From JAHEFT01 sp963700705 (lineage in GTDB: Bacteria; Pseudomonadota; Gammaproteobacteria; Xanthomonadales; SZUA-36), in the NCBI GenBank assembly GCA_963700705.1, contig CAVOYQ010000006.1:124001-188000 (forward strand): DNA of 64,000 nucleotides, in the 5' to 3' direction. The first letter of the stretch is position 1, and the number at the start of each line of letters is the position of its first letter. Below are positions 1-9,115 of this stretch, one piece after another. Position numbers and translations under genes: made by a program. The notes under the pieces are model-generated. The model saw only the letters and a program-made list of their open reading frames with translations, had not been told where the DNA came from and ran no database searches.

Positions 1-2
1 TG

Positions 3-899
3 GTGGCCACCGCGCCGGAAATGGCGATCAAGGACGATGTGCATGATTTCTATGCCCATATTCTTACCAGCTTCCTGGTGCTGGGCATTGGTCTTTCGGT
101 GGCGGTGGTCATGCAGGTGCGGGTCGCACTGAAACCCCTGAACGCGATCCAGACCGCCATCAGCGATATCAAGGCGGGTAAGACCGAGCGACTGCCGAAT
201 GAGTTTCCCAAGGACGTTCAGCCCCTGGTCGACGAACTGAATTTCCTGCTTGATCACAATGAGACACTTTTGAAACGCGCCCGAAACCAGCTGGGTGACC
301 TGGCCCATTCGGTCAAGAATCCCCTCACCGTCATTCGCAACGAGGCCCGCACACTCTCCGGGCCGCAAGGTCAACTGATACTCGAGCAGTCGCACGTGAT
401 GGCCAACAGCATTGACCATTACCTGTCCCGCGCCCGGATTTATGGCAAACAGGACGCCATCGGATACCGCACCAGCGTCAGGATCGTCATCGACGACCTG
501 AGTTTCGCGGTCGGGCACATCCACAAGAGCCGTGGCATTAAAATCGAATTGAACTGCGTAGAAGACAAATGGTTCCGCGGAGAGGCCCAGGACCTCGAGG
601 AAATGGCTGGAAACCTCATCGACAACGCCTTCAAGTGGGCGAAAAGTTGCGTCCGTATCAGTTGCATAACCGATCACAAGGAATTGGTCCTGGTTATCGA
701 GGATGACGGTCCCGGAATCGCCGAAGAAGAACTCGAAACCATCACCCGCAGGGGCAAGAGACTGGATGAAACCACTCCGGGTCACGGCCAGGGTCTGGGT
801 ATTACCGAGGACATTGCCGATCTCTATGGCGGGTCTCTCAAGCTCGGAAGAAGCGAGATGGGGGGCTTGAAGGCGGAGTTGCGTTTGCCGGCGGCGTAG
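3..899 (+). CDS. PhoQ-like sensor histidine kinase, C-terminal part (cut by window edge)
   Basis: Membrane sensor kinase that would phosphorylate a response regulator encoded upstream, outside the window. Visible from the N-terminal side: the end of a periplasmic segment, a transmembrane helix at about residues 20-40, a HAMP linker (about 41-90), a HisKA domain with the phospho-acceptor in AHSVKNPL (His102) and an ATPase domain with the N box NLIDNAF (about 204-210), G1 DDGPGI and G2 GHGQGLGI. The H box and overall order resemble PhoQ rather than EnvZ. The frame is open to the left edge, so the true start and most of the sensor domain are missing. The stop codon TAG lies inside a REP element. 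The ligand cannot be deduced. Confidence 0.85.
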   Translation: MATAPEMAIKDDVHDFYAHILTSFLVLGIGLSVAVVMQVRVALKPLNAIQTAISDIKAGKTERLPNEFPKDVQPLVDELNFLLDHNETLLKRARNQLGDLAHSVKNPLTVIRNEARTLSGPQGQLILEQSHVMANSIDHYLSRARIYGKQDAIGYRTSVRIVIDDLSFAVGHIHKSRGIKIELNCVEDKWFRGEAQDLEEMAGNLIDNAFKWAKSCVRISCITDHKELVLVIEDDGPGIAEEELETITRRGKRLDETTPGHGQGLGITEDIADLYGGSLKLGRSEMGGLKAELRLPAA

Positions 900-969
900 G
901 AGCGGTCCATGCCGCGATTTCACGAGGATGGACGTCGATCTTGCTGATCGCGCATGAATTCGCTCCTAC
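896..969. repeat. REP-type palindromic pair (copy 1)
   Basis: Two inverted REP units: GTAGGAGCGGTCCATGCCGCGA on the left in divergent form and TCGCGCATGAATTCGCTCCTAC on the right. It sits between convergent genes, and both stop codons (kinase TAG, nadA TAG) fall within the conserved GTAG ends. It could act as a 3'-end stabiliser or a mobile REPIN. The same family recurs near 3.5, 4.7, 12.2, 15.9 and 23.9 kb. Confidence 0.8.
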
Positions 970-2015
970 ATTCCTTTCTTGAAATTCAGCATCCGGTTCA
1001 GAGGAACCATGGCGCGCTCACCCAACTCAGGATCGACAAACACTTCGTTGCCGCCGACATCGAATACGGCGGCCAGCGCCTCCAGTTCATTCATCGCCAT
1101 CCACGGGCAGTTGGCGCAGCTGTAGCACGTCGCCCCATGGCCGGCCGTGGGCGCGATGATCAACTCCTTGCCGGGCACGGCCTTTTGCATGGTGTGGAAA
1201 ATACCCTGGTCCGTGGCCACGATGAATTTCGGGTTATCCATCTCGACCGCCGCCGCGATGATCTGGGTGGTGGACCCGACCCGGTCGGCGAGTTCGATCA
1301 CGGACGCCGGGGATTCGGGGTGTACCAGCACGGCAGCATCCGGATGCTCTTTCAACAGTTGCCGGATCCCGTCGGCCTTGAATTCTTCGTGCACGATGCA
1401 GGCGCCGTCCCAGACCAGCACGTCCGCCCCGGTCACGCTCTGGATGTACGCGCCCAGGTGGCGATCCGGAGCGAACAGGATTTTTTCCCCGTTTTCATGC
1501 AGGTGTGAGACCACGTCTTTGGCGATGCTCGAGGTGACCACCCAGTCGGCGCGGGCTTTCACCGCGGCGGACGTATTGGCATAGACCACCACGGTCCGGT
1601 CCGGGTGTTGATCGCAAAACGCCGAAAACTCGTCGATCGGGCAGCCGATATCCAGCGAACAGGTGGCTTCAAGCGTGGGCATCAGCACGCGTTTGTGCGG
1701 GGTCAGTATCTTCGCCGTCTCACCCATGAACTTCACGCCGGCCACGACCAGGGTCTGCGCCGGGTGGTCCTTGCCAAAACGGGCCATTTCGAGGGAATCA
1801 CTGACGATGCCGCCGGTTTCCTCGGCCAGGTCCTGCACCGTGTCCTGCGTATAGTAGTGAGCGACCAGCACGGCATTTTCCGCGGCAAGCCGTTGCTTGA
1901 TCTGCTGCACCAGGAACTGCTCCCGGTCGGCGGACAATGTACGTTCGTGCTGGTGCGCCAGGTGGTCTTTGACCAGCTCACGGATTTCAACCAGGTGTTC
2001 GGATGCAATACTCAT
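966..2015 (-). CDS. nadA: Quinolinate synthase A
   Basis: Cytoplasmic [4Fe-4S] enzyme condensing iminoaspartate with dihydroxyacetone phosphate to quinolinate in de novo NAD synthesis. The 349-residue protein matches the family length. The three cluster-ligand regions are visible: ATCSLDIGC (Cys119), GACIVHEE (Cys206) and CYSCANC (Cys297/300/303). The substrate-binding motifs AHYYTQDTVQ and HPESP are also present. The start is MSIASEHL. No nadB or nadC is adjacent. The stop codon is embedded in the flanking REP element, so the last codons abut repeat DNA. Identification is secure. Confidence 0.97.
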   Translation of the reverse strand: MSIASEHLVEIRELVKDHLAHQHERTLSADREQFLVQQIKQRLAAENAVLVAHYYTQDTVQDLAEETGGIVSDSLEMARFGKDHPAQTLVVAGVKFMGETAKILTPHKRVLMPTLEATCSLDIGCPIDEFSAFCDQHPDRTVVVYANTSAAVKARADWVVTSSIAKDVVSHLHENGEKILFAPDRHLGAYIQSVTGADVLVWDGACIVHEEFKADGIRQLLKEHPDAAVLVHPESPASVIELADRVGSTTQIIAAAVEMDNPKFIVATDQGIFHTMQKAVPGKELIIAPTAGHGATCYSCANCPWMAMNELEALAAVFDVGGNEVFVDPELGERAMVPLNRMLNFKKGM

Positions 2016-2084
2016 GACTGCAAGATATGGGATCAGACCGGCTTGTACAAGATCAGGCGGGCGGAATGTCAGGGCAAAACAGGT

Positions 2085-3474
2085 TCAGTGAATGAGCGGA
2101 ACACCGGTGGCTTCGGCCAGTTCCGTGAACGCGTCGTCCAGGTAGGAGGTCAGCACATCCAGGTCGGGCACCGCGGTGCGACCGGCGATCAGGCCAAAAT
2201 ACATCGTGCCGGCATAACTGCATACCGTCACGTTGAGCGCGGTCATCGGCGGCAACGTACTGATCGGGTACAGTCCGATTTCCTCGGCGCCCCTGAAGAA
2301 AAGCGTCTCGCGCGAGCCGGGAACATTGGATATCACCAGGTTTTCCACCGGTCGGAAGACCTTGTGCAGACCCAGCATTTCCTCGGCGAGTGACACCAGT
2401 GCAACCATCAGGGCATAGTACTGCACGGCCTCGCGACTGGCGCCGGAGTAGACTTCCCGCGCGGATATGATCGATTTCCGCACCTCGGCCAAAGTGGCCA
2501 GCGGGTCATTGTGTCTGGACGCCAGCTTGACCTGCAGCAGGGTCACCAGGTTGCCGTCGCCTTCATCCTCGGAAGTGCGGATATTGACCGGCATATAGGC
2601 TACCAGCGGGCCATCCGGCGTATCATCATGCAGATCGAAATAGCGACTCACGGCAATGTCACAAAGTGTCATGACCACGTCGTTGATGCTGGCGCCGCGG
2701 GCTTTGCCGATCGCCTTAATGGCCCCGAGAGGAATAGGAAGCAATCGAGATTTTTCTCGCGGCTCCGGGGGTGACGTTGATGGGCGTCTTTGGCGCGGAG
2801 AATGGCAGCGCGATCAGCGAATCGCCTTCCCACAGTCGTCGCTGCAGGATTTTGGCGGTCAGCGCAGCCACCCCTATGGCGGTTTTGACACCGCCACCCA
2901 GCAGCTTCACGCCATCAAACACCATTTGCAGCAAGTTGATACCGGATTCTTCCCGGTCACCCGGATTCTCCTCATGTGCCCAGACCGGCGGAGTGCCGAG
3001 GTCACCGGCCGAAACGGCCCCGGAATTCTCCAACCAGCGTCCAATGGTGATTCCGTCACCCAACACGTGATGCACCTTGAGATAGAACGCAAAACGCCGC
3101 TCGGACAAACCTTCGATCAGGTGGAATTCCCACAACGGCCGATCCCGGTCCAGCAGGTTGGCATGCATGCGCGCCACCACGTCGAGCAGTTGACGATCAG
3201 TGCCGGGACGGGGCAGAACGGTGTGGCGCACGTGGTAGTCGATTTCCACGGCAGGATCCGGTTCCAGTTCATACAGCGGACCCGGCTGGTTTTTCAGTTT
3301 ATGGTTGAAGGGAAAACACGGTGGCCACTGCTTCAATTCTTTCAGCATGGCGCGCAACCAGGCCGACCCTTTTCCCTTGGGTAGCCGGAACACGAGCAGG
3401 CCCGCAACGTGTTTCGGGCTGTGGTGAGACTCGGTCAGCAAGAAGCCGCTATCGATGAGAGAGAGCCTGCTCAT
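2085..3474 (-). CDS. Wax ester synthase/diacylglycerol acyltransferase (WS/DGAT), one frameshift
   Basis: Acyl-CoA-dependent O-acyltransferase making wax esters or triacylglycerol as storage lipid. The N-terminal half (from MSRLSLIDSGF) carries the catalytic HHVLGDG (His135, His136, Asp140). The C-terminal half carries the family motifs ASINDVV, PLVAYMPVNIR and SNVPGS. The two halves are in different frames with the break at about 2716-2744. Neither half is a complete enzyme, but together they give about 460 residues, the normal WS/DGAT length with all motifs in order. A single-base assembly error is the simplest explanation, although a genuine null mutation cannot be excluded. The gene stands alone, with nadA downstream in the same direction. 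Confidence 0.88.
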
Positions 3475-3483
3475 TTCACCATT

Positions 3484-3563
3484 GTAGGAGCGAATTTCAT
3501 TCGCGAAAGTGGCGTGGGATCAACTATTACGAAAAAATTCGATCGCGGATAAATCCGCTCCTA
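3484..3563. repeat. REP-type palindromic pair (copy 2)
   Basis: Inverted REP units: GTAGGAGCGAATTTCATTCGCGA on the left and TCGCGGATAAATCCGCTCCTAC on the right, about 35 bp apart. It fills the gap between the WS/DGAT start and the hppD stop, so hppD ends against the repeat. Confidence 0.8.
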
Positions 3564-4634
3564 CTCCTTGATCACCCCGCGGCGAATCTGGTCGCGCTCC
3601 ATGGATTTGAACAGCGCGGTGAAGTTGCCTTCGCCGAAACCCTCGTCTTTCTTGCGCTGGATGAACTCGAAGAATACCGGGCCGATCATCGTCTGCGAAA
3701 ATATCTGCAGCAATAACCGCGGATCACCATCCTGGGTAGAACCATCCAGGAGAATACCCCGTTTCTGCAACTCGGCCACCGGCTCGCCGTGCCCCGGCAG
3801 GCGCTCGTCGAGCATCTCGTAATAAGTCGCCGGTGGAGGTGTCATGAAGGGCATGCCCTTTTCCTTGAGACGGTCCCAGCAGGCCAGCAGGTCGTCGCAG
3901 ATCAGGGCGATATGCTGGATCCCCTCGCCGTTGTACTGCATCAGGAATTCCTCGATCTGCCCGGAGCCCTGGGTGGCCTCTTCATTCAGCGGTATCCGGA
4001 TCTTGCCGTCCGGGGCCGTCATCGCCTTGGACAGCAGGCCGGTGTATTCGCCCTTGATGTCGAAGTAGCGGATTTCCCGGAAATTGAACAGGCGCTCGTA
4101 AAATTTGGCCCAGTAGTCCATCCGTCCCCGGTAAACGTTGTGGGTAAGGTGGTCGATCAGCTTGAATCCGCAGCCTTCCGGGTGGCGCTCCACGCCTTCG
4201 TGAAACGTAAAATCAATGTCATAGATGCTCTCGCCGTCCTCGTAGCGGTCAATCAGGTACAGCGGCGCGCCGCCGATACCCTTGATCGCCGGCAGGCGCA
4301 ATTCCATCGGGCCGGGCGGTATTTCTATGGGCTGCGCCCCCTTCTGCAGCGCGAGTTTGTAAGCCTTGTGCGAATCGGCCACGCGGAACGCCATGCCGCA
4401 GGCGCAGGGGCCGTGCTCCTCGGCGAAGTAGGACACGTAGTTGCCGCGCTCGCTGTTGATGATGAAGTTGATCCCGCCCTGCCGCCACAAGGTAACCTCC
4501 TTGGAACGGTGCTTGGCCACTTCGGTGAAGCCCATCATTTCGAACAGCGGTTCCAGGACACCCGGTTCGGGTGAGGCGAACTCCACGAATTCGAAGCCGT
4601 TCAGGCCCATCGGGTTTTCATACAGATCGGTCAT
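3561..4634 (-). CDS. hppD: 4-hydroxyphenylpyruvate dioxygenase
   Basis: Non-haem Fe(II) enzyme converting 4-hydroxyphenylpyruvate to homogentisate in tyrosine catabolism. The frame extends to 4694, but MTDLYENPMGLNGFEF at 4634 is preferred: it has GGAGAG just upstream and the longer version would begin inside a REP element. That gives 357 residues, the usual bacterial length. The 2-His-1-Glu metal triad is visible: IDHLTHNVY (His162), GIQHIAL (His241) and FFEFIQR (Glu323). It lies downstream of tyrosine phenol-lyase on the same strand, with a REP between. No homogentisate dioxygenase gene lies in the window. Identification is secure. Confidence 0.96.
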   Translation of the reverse strand: MTDLYENPMGLNGFEFVEFASPEPGVLEPLFEMMGFTEVAKHRSKEVTLWRQGGINFIINSERGNYVSYFAEEHGPCACGMAFRVADSHKAYKLALQKGAQPIEIPPGPMELRLPAIKGIGGAPLYLIDRYEDGESIYDIDFTFHEGVERHPEGCGFKLIDHLTHNVYRGRMDYWAKFYERLFNFREIRYFDIKGEYTGLLSKAMTAPDGKIRIPLNEEATQGSGQIEEFLMQYNGEGIQHIALICDDLLACWDRLKEKGMPFMTPPPATYYEMLDERLPGHGEPVAELQKRGILLDGSTQDGDPRLLLQIFSQTMIGPVFFEFIQRKKDEGFGEGNFTALFKSMERDQIRRGVIKE

Positions 4635-4664
4635 AAATCTCTCCAGTTCATTTTTTATAATAGC

Positions 4665-4738
4665 GTAGGAGCGACCATTGCCGGCGATTCGCATGAGCTC
4701 TCCATGACCAAATCGCCGAATGCAATGTCGCTCCTACG
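4665..4738. repeat. REP-type palindromic pair (copy 3)
   Basis: Arms GTAGGAGCGACCATTGCCGGCGA and TCGCCGAATGCAATGTCGCTCCTAC separated by a short spacer, lying between tyrosine phenol-lyase and hppD, both minus strand. It could modulate expression within that gene pair through differential mRNA stability. Confidence 0.75.
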
Positions 4739-4752
4739 GAAACAACATCCAA

Positions 4753-6141
4753 TCAGTCCAACGGCTCGAACCGCGCCTGGAAAAATCTCAGGTACTCCGG
4801 CTCATACACCATCTTCAGACCGCGTATTTCGTTCCTGCGTTCATACACCCGGGCGACGGCTTCAACCACGACGTCCATGTGGGCCTGGGTGTAGACGCGC
4901 CGCGGCAGGGTCAGCCGCACCAGTTCCAGCGCCGGGCGACGGTTTTTACCCGTCCCGGGGTCACGGCCGGCGGACACGTTGCCCCGCTCCATGCTGCGGA
5001 TACCCGCTTCCAGGTAAAGCTCGGCTGCCAGCGTCTGCGCCGGGAACTGGTCCTGGTCCAGGTGCGGCAGAAACGCTTTCGCGTCGAGGAAAATCGCGTG
5101 CGAGCCAATCGGCCGGACAATCGGCACGCCGGCCTTGCGAATATTGACACCGAGGTAACGGACCTGCCCGATACGGGCATCCTGGTGCTCCTGCATGACC
5201 GCTTCGCGAAGCCCCTGGGCCATCGCTTCCATGTCCCGGCCGGCCAGCCCGCCATAGGTGTGCAACCCCTCGTAAACCACCACCATGTTCTGTGCTTTCA
5301 TGAACAAAGCTTCGTCGTTGCAGGCAAAGAATCCGCCGATGTTGACCAGCAGGTCCTTCTTGGCGCTCATCGTACAGCCATCGGTCAGGTCGCAGATCTC
5401 GCGCAGGATTTCCCGAATCGATTTATCGGCATAGCCTTCCTCGCGACGCCGGATAAACCAGGCGTTTTCAATCGTGCGGGTCGCATCCAGCATGATCGGA
5501 ATTCCGTGTTTCCGGCAATAGCCGTGCAGTTCCTTCAGATTGGCCATCGAGAACGGCTGTCCGCCCGCCATGTTCACGCAGCCCTCCAGGCTGATGTAGG
5601 GAATCCGGTCAGCCCCGACTTCCTGCACCAGCTTGTCCAGCTTGGCCAGGTCAACATTGCCCTTGAACGGATGCGGGCTGGCGGGATCGTGTGCTTCGTC
5701 GATGATCACGTCGACGAATTGACCACCCGCCAGTTCCTGGTGCAAACGCGTGGTGGTGAAATACATGTTGCCGGGAACGTAATCCCCTTCCTTGATCATG
5801 ATCCGCGACATCAGGTGTTCCGCGCCCCGGCCCTGGTGCGTTGGAACCAGGTACTTGTAGCCGTAGTATTCCCGTACGGCCGCTTCCAGGTGGTAGTAGT
5901 TCTCGCTGCCCGCATACGCCTCGTCACCCATCATCAGGCCCGCCCACTGGCGGTCACTCATCGCGGAAGTGCCCGAATCGGTCAGCAGGTCGATGTAAAC
6001 GTCCCGGCTGCGCAGCAGAAAGGTGTTGTAACCGGCATCCGCGATCGCCTGCTCGCGTTCTTCCCGCGTCGTCATACGCAGGAGTTCAACCATCTTGATC
6101 TTGTAAGGCTCGGCCCAGCTGTGTCCGGATCTGTCTTTCAT
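4753..6141 (-). CDS. tpl: Tyrosine phenol-lyase (beta-eliminating lyase)
   Basis: PLP enzyme of the tryptophanase/tyrosine phenol-lyase family, cleaving L-tyrosine to phenol, pyruvate and ammonia. The 462-residue protein has the PLP lysine in MSAKKD (Lys262), the cofactor-ring contact DATR (Asp219) and THQGRGAE. Specificity positions point to tyrosine: FTTTR at 128-132 (tryptophanases have FDTT) and SMERG at 383-387, whose Arg386 corresponds to the phenol-binding arginine of Citrobacter TPL (Ile in tryptophanase). AAGGAGA precedes the ATG. It is transcribed away from a Lrp/AsnC gene and towards hppD. The substrate call rests on family residue knowledge, not assay. Confidence 0.88.
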   Translation of the reverse strand: MKDRSGHSWAEPYKIKMVELLRMTTREEREQAIADAGYNTFLLRSRDVYIDLLTDSGTSAMSDRQWAGLMMGDEAYAGSENYYHLEAAVREYYGYKYLVPTHQGRGAEHLMSRIMIKEGDYVPGNMYFTTTRLHQELAGGQFVDVIIDEAHDPASPHPFKGNVDLAKLDKLVQEVGADRIPYISLEGCVNMAGGQPFSMANLKELHGYCRKHGIPIMLDATRTIENAWFIRRREEGYADKSIREILREICDLTDGCTMSAKKDLLVNIGGFFACNDEALFMKAQNMVVVYEGLHTYGGLAGRDMEAMAQGLREAVMQEHQDARIGQVRYLGVNIRKAGVPIVRPIGSHAIFLDAKAFLPHLDQDQFPAQTLAAELYLEAGIRSMERGNVSAGRDPGTGKNRRPALELVRLTLPRRVYTQAHMDVVVEAVARVYERRNEIRGLKMVYEPEYLRFFQARFEPLD

Positions 6142-6298
6142 GAGCTTTGTTCTCCTTCCTGTGCGGCCGCATCAGCCGCACCTCTCTATCATAAGACATT
6201 ATCTCCAATATTCTGGGTATATGTGTTTCATTTATTGTCTTAAAGGTTTATATTTAGAACATATATTTCTTATTTTTCACATATTTGAAACTTATGTT
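6142..6298. promoter_or_regulatory. AT-rich divergent promoter region, tpl / Lrp-tnaA
   Basis: A 157-bp intergenic region, markedly more AT-rich than its surroundings, separating tpl (minus) from the Lrp/AsnC regulator (plus). It holds several related ATATGTG / CACATAT / ACATATATTT stretches between 6215 and 6295 that could be phased Lrp-family half-sites. No single promoter can be placed with confidence. Inference from base composition, repeats and divergent layout. Confidence 0.5.
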
Positions 6299-6760
6299 AT
6301 GAAAGAACTCAGCCGCTCCGAACGCCGCCTTCTCGATGCGATGCAGAAGGACACAACGCTCAGCCAGCTTGACCTCGCCGACCTGTCGGGTAAATCCAGG
6401 ACTTCCATCTGGCGCCTGATCCGGGAATTCGAAGAAGCCGGCCTGATTGAAGGAAAAGTCGCAATCCTCAATCCAAAGGAATTGGGCTTTCAGATTCACG
6501 TCCTGCTGTCCGTCAGCATGGTCATGCACTCGGACCATACGCGTGGAGACTTTGAAACCCACGTCCAATCGCTTCCGGAAGTTTTGGAATGCTACTCCGT
6601 TTCGGGAGACCGGGATTACGTCCTGTTGATCATTTCAAAGGACATGGAATCCTATAACGACTTTCTGAACCGTCATATCCTCGACCATCCCAGCGTGCAC
6701 TCGGCCAATTCCAGCTTCGCCCTGCGCAGAATCAAGTACACCACTGCCCTGCCCCTGTAG
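6299..6760 (+). CDS. Lrp/AsnC family transcriptional regulator
   Basis: A 153-residue feast/famine regulator. An N-terminal helix-turn-helix is visible (SQLDLADLSGKSRTSIWRLI, about residues 20-40), followed by a ligand-binding RAM/AsnC domain with the typical VLECYSVSGDRDYVLLI strand. The reading frame is open further upstream, but the ATG giving MKELSRSERR matches family N-termini, whereas the extension is low-complexity and promoter-like. It lies between two amino-acid lyases, 10 bp before tnaA in the same direction and divergent from tpl, so it most likely senses tyrosine or tryptophan (or another amino acid) and controls both. Direction of control unknown. Confidence 0.9.
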   Translation: MKELSRSERRLLDAMQKDTTLSQLDLADLSGKSRTSIWRLIREFEEAGLIEGKVAILNPKELGFQIHVLLSVSMVMHSDHTRGDFETHVQSLPEVLECYSVSGDRDYVLLIISKDMESYNDFLNRHILDHPSVHSANSSFALRRIKYTTALPL

Positions 6761-6770
6761 AGTAATTATT

Positions 6771-8145
6771 ATGAAAACGATCATTGAACCGTTTCGCATC
6801 AAGTCCGTCGAGCCGATACGCATGACCACCCGCGAGGAGCGGGAAGCGTGCATCAAGGCCGCCTGGTACAACCTGTTCACGCTGCATTCCGATGACGTGA
6901 TGATCGACCTGCTGACCGACTCGGGCACCTCCAGCATGAGCGCCCGGCAATGGGGCGCCATGATGAGCGGCGACGAGTCATACGCCGGCAGCCCGTCTTT
7001 TTACCACTTCAAATCGGCCGTCGAAAACCTGATGCCGTTCAAATACCTGATCCCGACCCACCAGGGCCGGGCCGCCGAGAGCATCCTGTTTACCGTGGTG
7101 GCGAACGCTTCGCACCTGATCCCCAACAACACGCACTTCGACACGACACGGGCGAATGTCGAAGCGCAGGGCGCCACGGCGGTTGACCTGGTCATCGAAG
7201 AAGGCAAACACCCGGAACTGGAACACCCGTTCAAGGGCAATATGGATATCGCCGCGCTGGAACGGTTCATCGAGGAACACGGCGCGGAGAAAATCCCGCT
7301 GTGCATGCTGACCATCACCAACAACTCAGGCGGCGGACAACCGGTCTCGATGGAGAACATCCGCCAGACGCACGAAGTTTGCGCCCGCCATGGCATTCCA
7401 CTGTTTATCGATGCCTGCCGCTTCGCCGAAAACGCCTGGTTCATCAAGCTGAGGGAACCCGGATACCGGGATAAGGCAGTGATTGATATTGTCCGCGAAA
7501 TGTTCTCCTACGCCGATGGCTGCACGATGAGCGCCAAGAAGGACGGCCTGGCCAACATCGGCGGCTGGCTGGCGATGAATAACGAAGACTGGGCCGTCAA
7601 TTGCCGCAACCGCCTGATCCTGACCGAGGGATTTTCGACCTATGGCGGCCTGGCCGGTCGCGACCTGGAAGCAATCGCCATTGGACTCGAGGAAGTGGTC
7701 GACGAGGACTACCTGAATTACCGGATTGCATCGACGGCCTATGTCGGCCGGCACATTTCGGCCACCGGCGTGCCGATCGTCCAGCCGGCCGGCGGTCATG
7801 CCGTGTACATCGACGCCCGCAGAATGCTTCCCCACATCCCGCCCCTGCAGTATCCCGGCCAGTCGCTGGCGGTGGAACTGTACAAGTCAGGGCGGTATCC
7901 GGGGCTGTGAAATCGGCACCGCGATGTTCGGCCTGCGGCCCGATGGCAAAGAGGTACCCGCCCACATGGACCTGGTTCGCCTGGCCATTCCCCGGCGCAT
8001 GTACACCCAGGCGCACATGGATTATGTCGTGGAAGTCGTCACCGAGGTTTACCAGAACCGTGAGAACCTGAAAGGCATGAAATTCGTCAGGCAGCCAAAG
8101 GCCTTGAGGCATTTCACCGGGCGTTTTGACTACATTGAAAACTGA
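6771..8145 (+). CDS. tnaA: Tryptophanase, one frameshift near the C-terminus
   Basis: PLP-dependent beta-eliminating lyase cleaving L-tryptophan to indole, pyruvate and ammonia. It is a paralogue of the neighbouring tyrosine phenol-lyase, but specificity residues are tryptophanase-like: HFDTTR (Asp124) and, after the break, CEIG where TPL has MERG. The PLP lysine is in MSAKKD (Lys257), cofactor contact DACR. The frame breaks at about 7885-7895 (GGGCGG); the second frame completes CEIGTAMFG through TGRFDYIEN at 8145, giving a normal length of about 458. It follows the Lrp gene by 10 bp and overlaps the next gene by some 20 bp, so the three probably form one operon. Confidence 0.87.
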
Positions 8146-9099
8146 ACACAACTTCACCGTCATCGCCCACCGCGGCGCCTCGGGCTACCTGCCTGAACAC
8201 ACGCTGGAAGGTGTGGCCATGGCCCACGCGATGGGGGTCGATTATATCGAGCAGGATGTTGCCCTGACGTACGACCATGCCCTGATCGTATTACACGACC
8301 TGTACCTGGACGCCGTTTCGGATGTCGCCGTCCGATTTCCCGGCCGCAGTCGCAAGGACGGCCACCACTACGCCATCGACTTCACGCTGGAGGAGATAAA
8401 AACACTGCACGTCCATGAACGGGTCAAACCCGACGGGCAGCCGGAATTTCCCGGGCGCTTCCCGCACCGGAAAGCCCTGTTCCGCATCCCGACGCTGGCC
8501 GAGGAAATCACGCTGATCCAGGGCCTGAACCGGTCGAGCGGTCGCAACGTCGGGATCTACATCGAGCCAAAATCGCCCGCCTGGCATACCGCGGAAGGCA
8601 GGGATATCGTCAAGCAGGTGATTGCGGAGCTGGCTTATTTCGGTTACCGCGGCCGTGACGACAAGGCCATCCTGCAGTCTTTTGACACTCACTACCTGGA
8701 ATACGCCCGTAACGAACTTAAAATCTGATCTGAAGCTGGTGCAATTGATCGGCGAAAACAGCTGGCGTGAGAGTGAATCGGATTTCGACTTTTTGCGCAC
8801 GGCACAAGGACTGAAATCGATCGCCGGCCTGGTGGACGGCATCGGCCCCTGGTTACTGCAATTGGTTAAACTCCAGGCTGACGGTACCTTTAATTCATCC
8901 GGCCTGGCTGGCCTGGCTCATCAACTCGGCCTGTTCGTTCATGGCTACACGCTGAGAGCCGACCAGTTACCCGGAGAAATTCGCGGATATGCCATCCGCC
9001 GTGGACCTGCTGATCAACCAGGTCGGTCTGGACGGGGTTTTCACGGACCATCCGGACCAGGTACTACGCGCCAAATCCCCCGGCTCAAACCCTGGCTAG
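8126..9099 (+). CDS. Glycerophosphodiester phosphodiesterase, two frameshifts
   Basis: Hydrolyses glycerophosphodiesters to glycerol-3-phosphate and an alcohol. The N-terminus shows the GDPD catalytic core AHRGASGYLPEHT, then YIEQDV and HDLYLD. IEPKSP and later GVFTDHPD close the TIM barrel. Three frames are needed: 8126-8728, then about 8725-8980, then one ending at TAG 9097-9099. The start is uncertain (TTG at 8126 or 8135, both overlapping the tnaA end) and there is no ATG or clear ribosome-binding site. The length and the long insert between HDL and IEPK are closer to GlpQ than to UgpQ, but no signal peptide is visible, so a cytoplasmic location or a wrongly placed start is possible. Confidence 0.82.
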
Positions 9100-9115
9100 C
9101 GATAACGCGCGGATC

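Noticed and set aside
4720..6243. A 507-codon plus-strand open frame opposite tyrosine phenol-lyase
   Set aside because: It is antisense to a clear enzyme, with no recognisable domain and arginine/glutamine/histidine-rich composition typical of a high-GC shadow frame.
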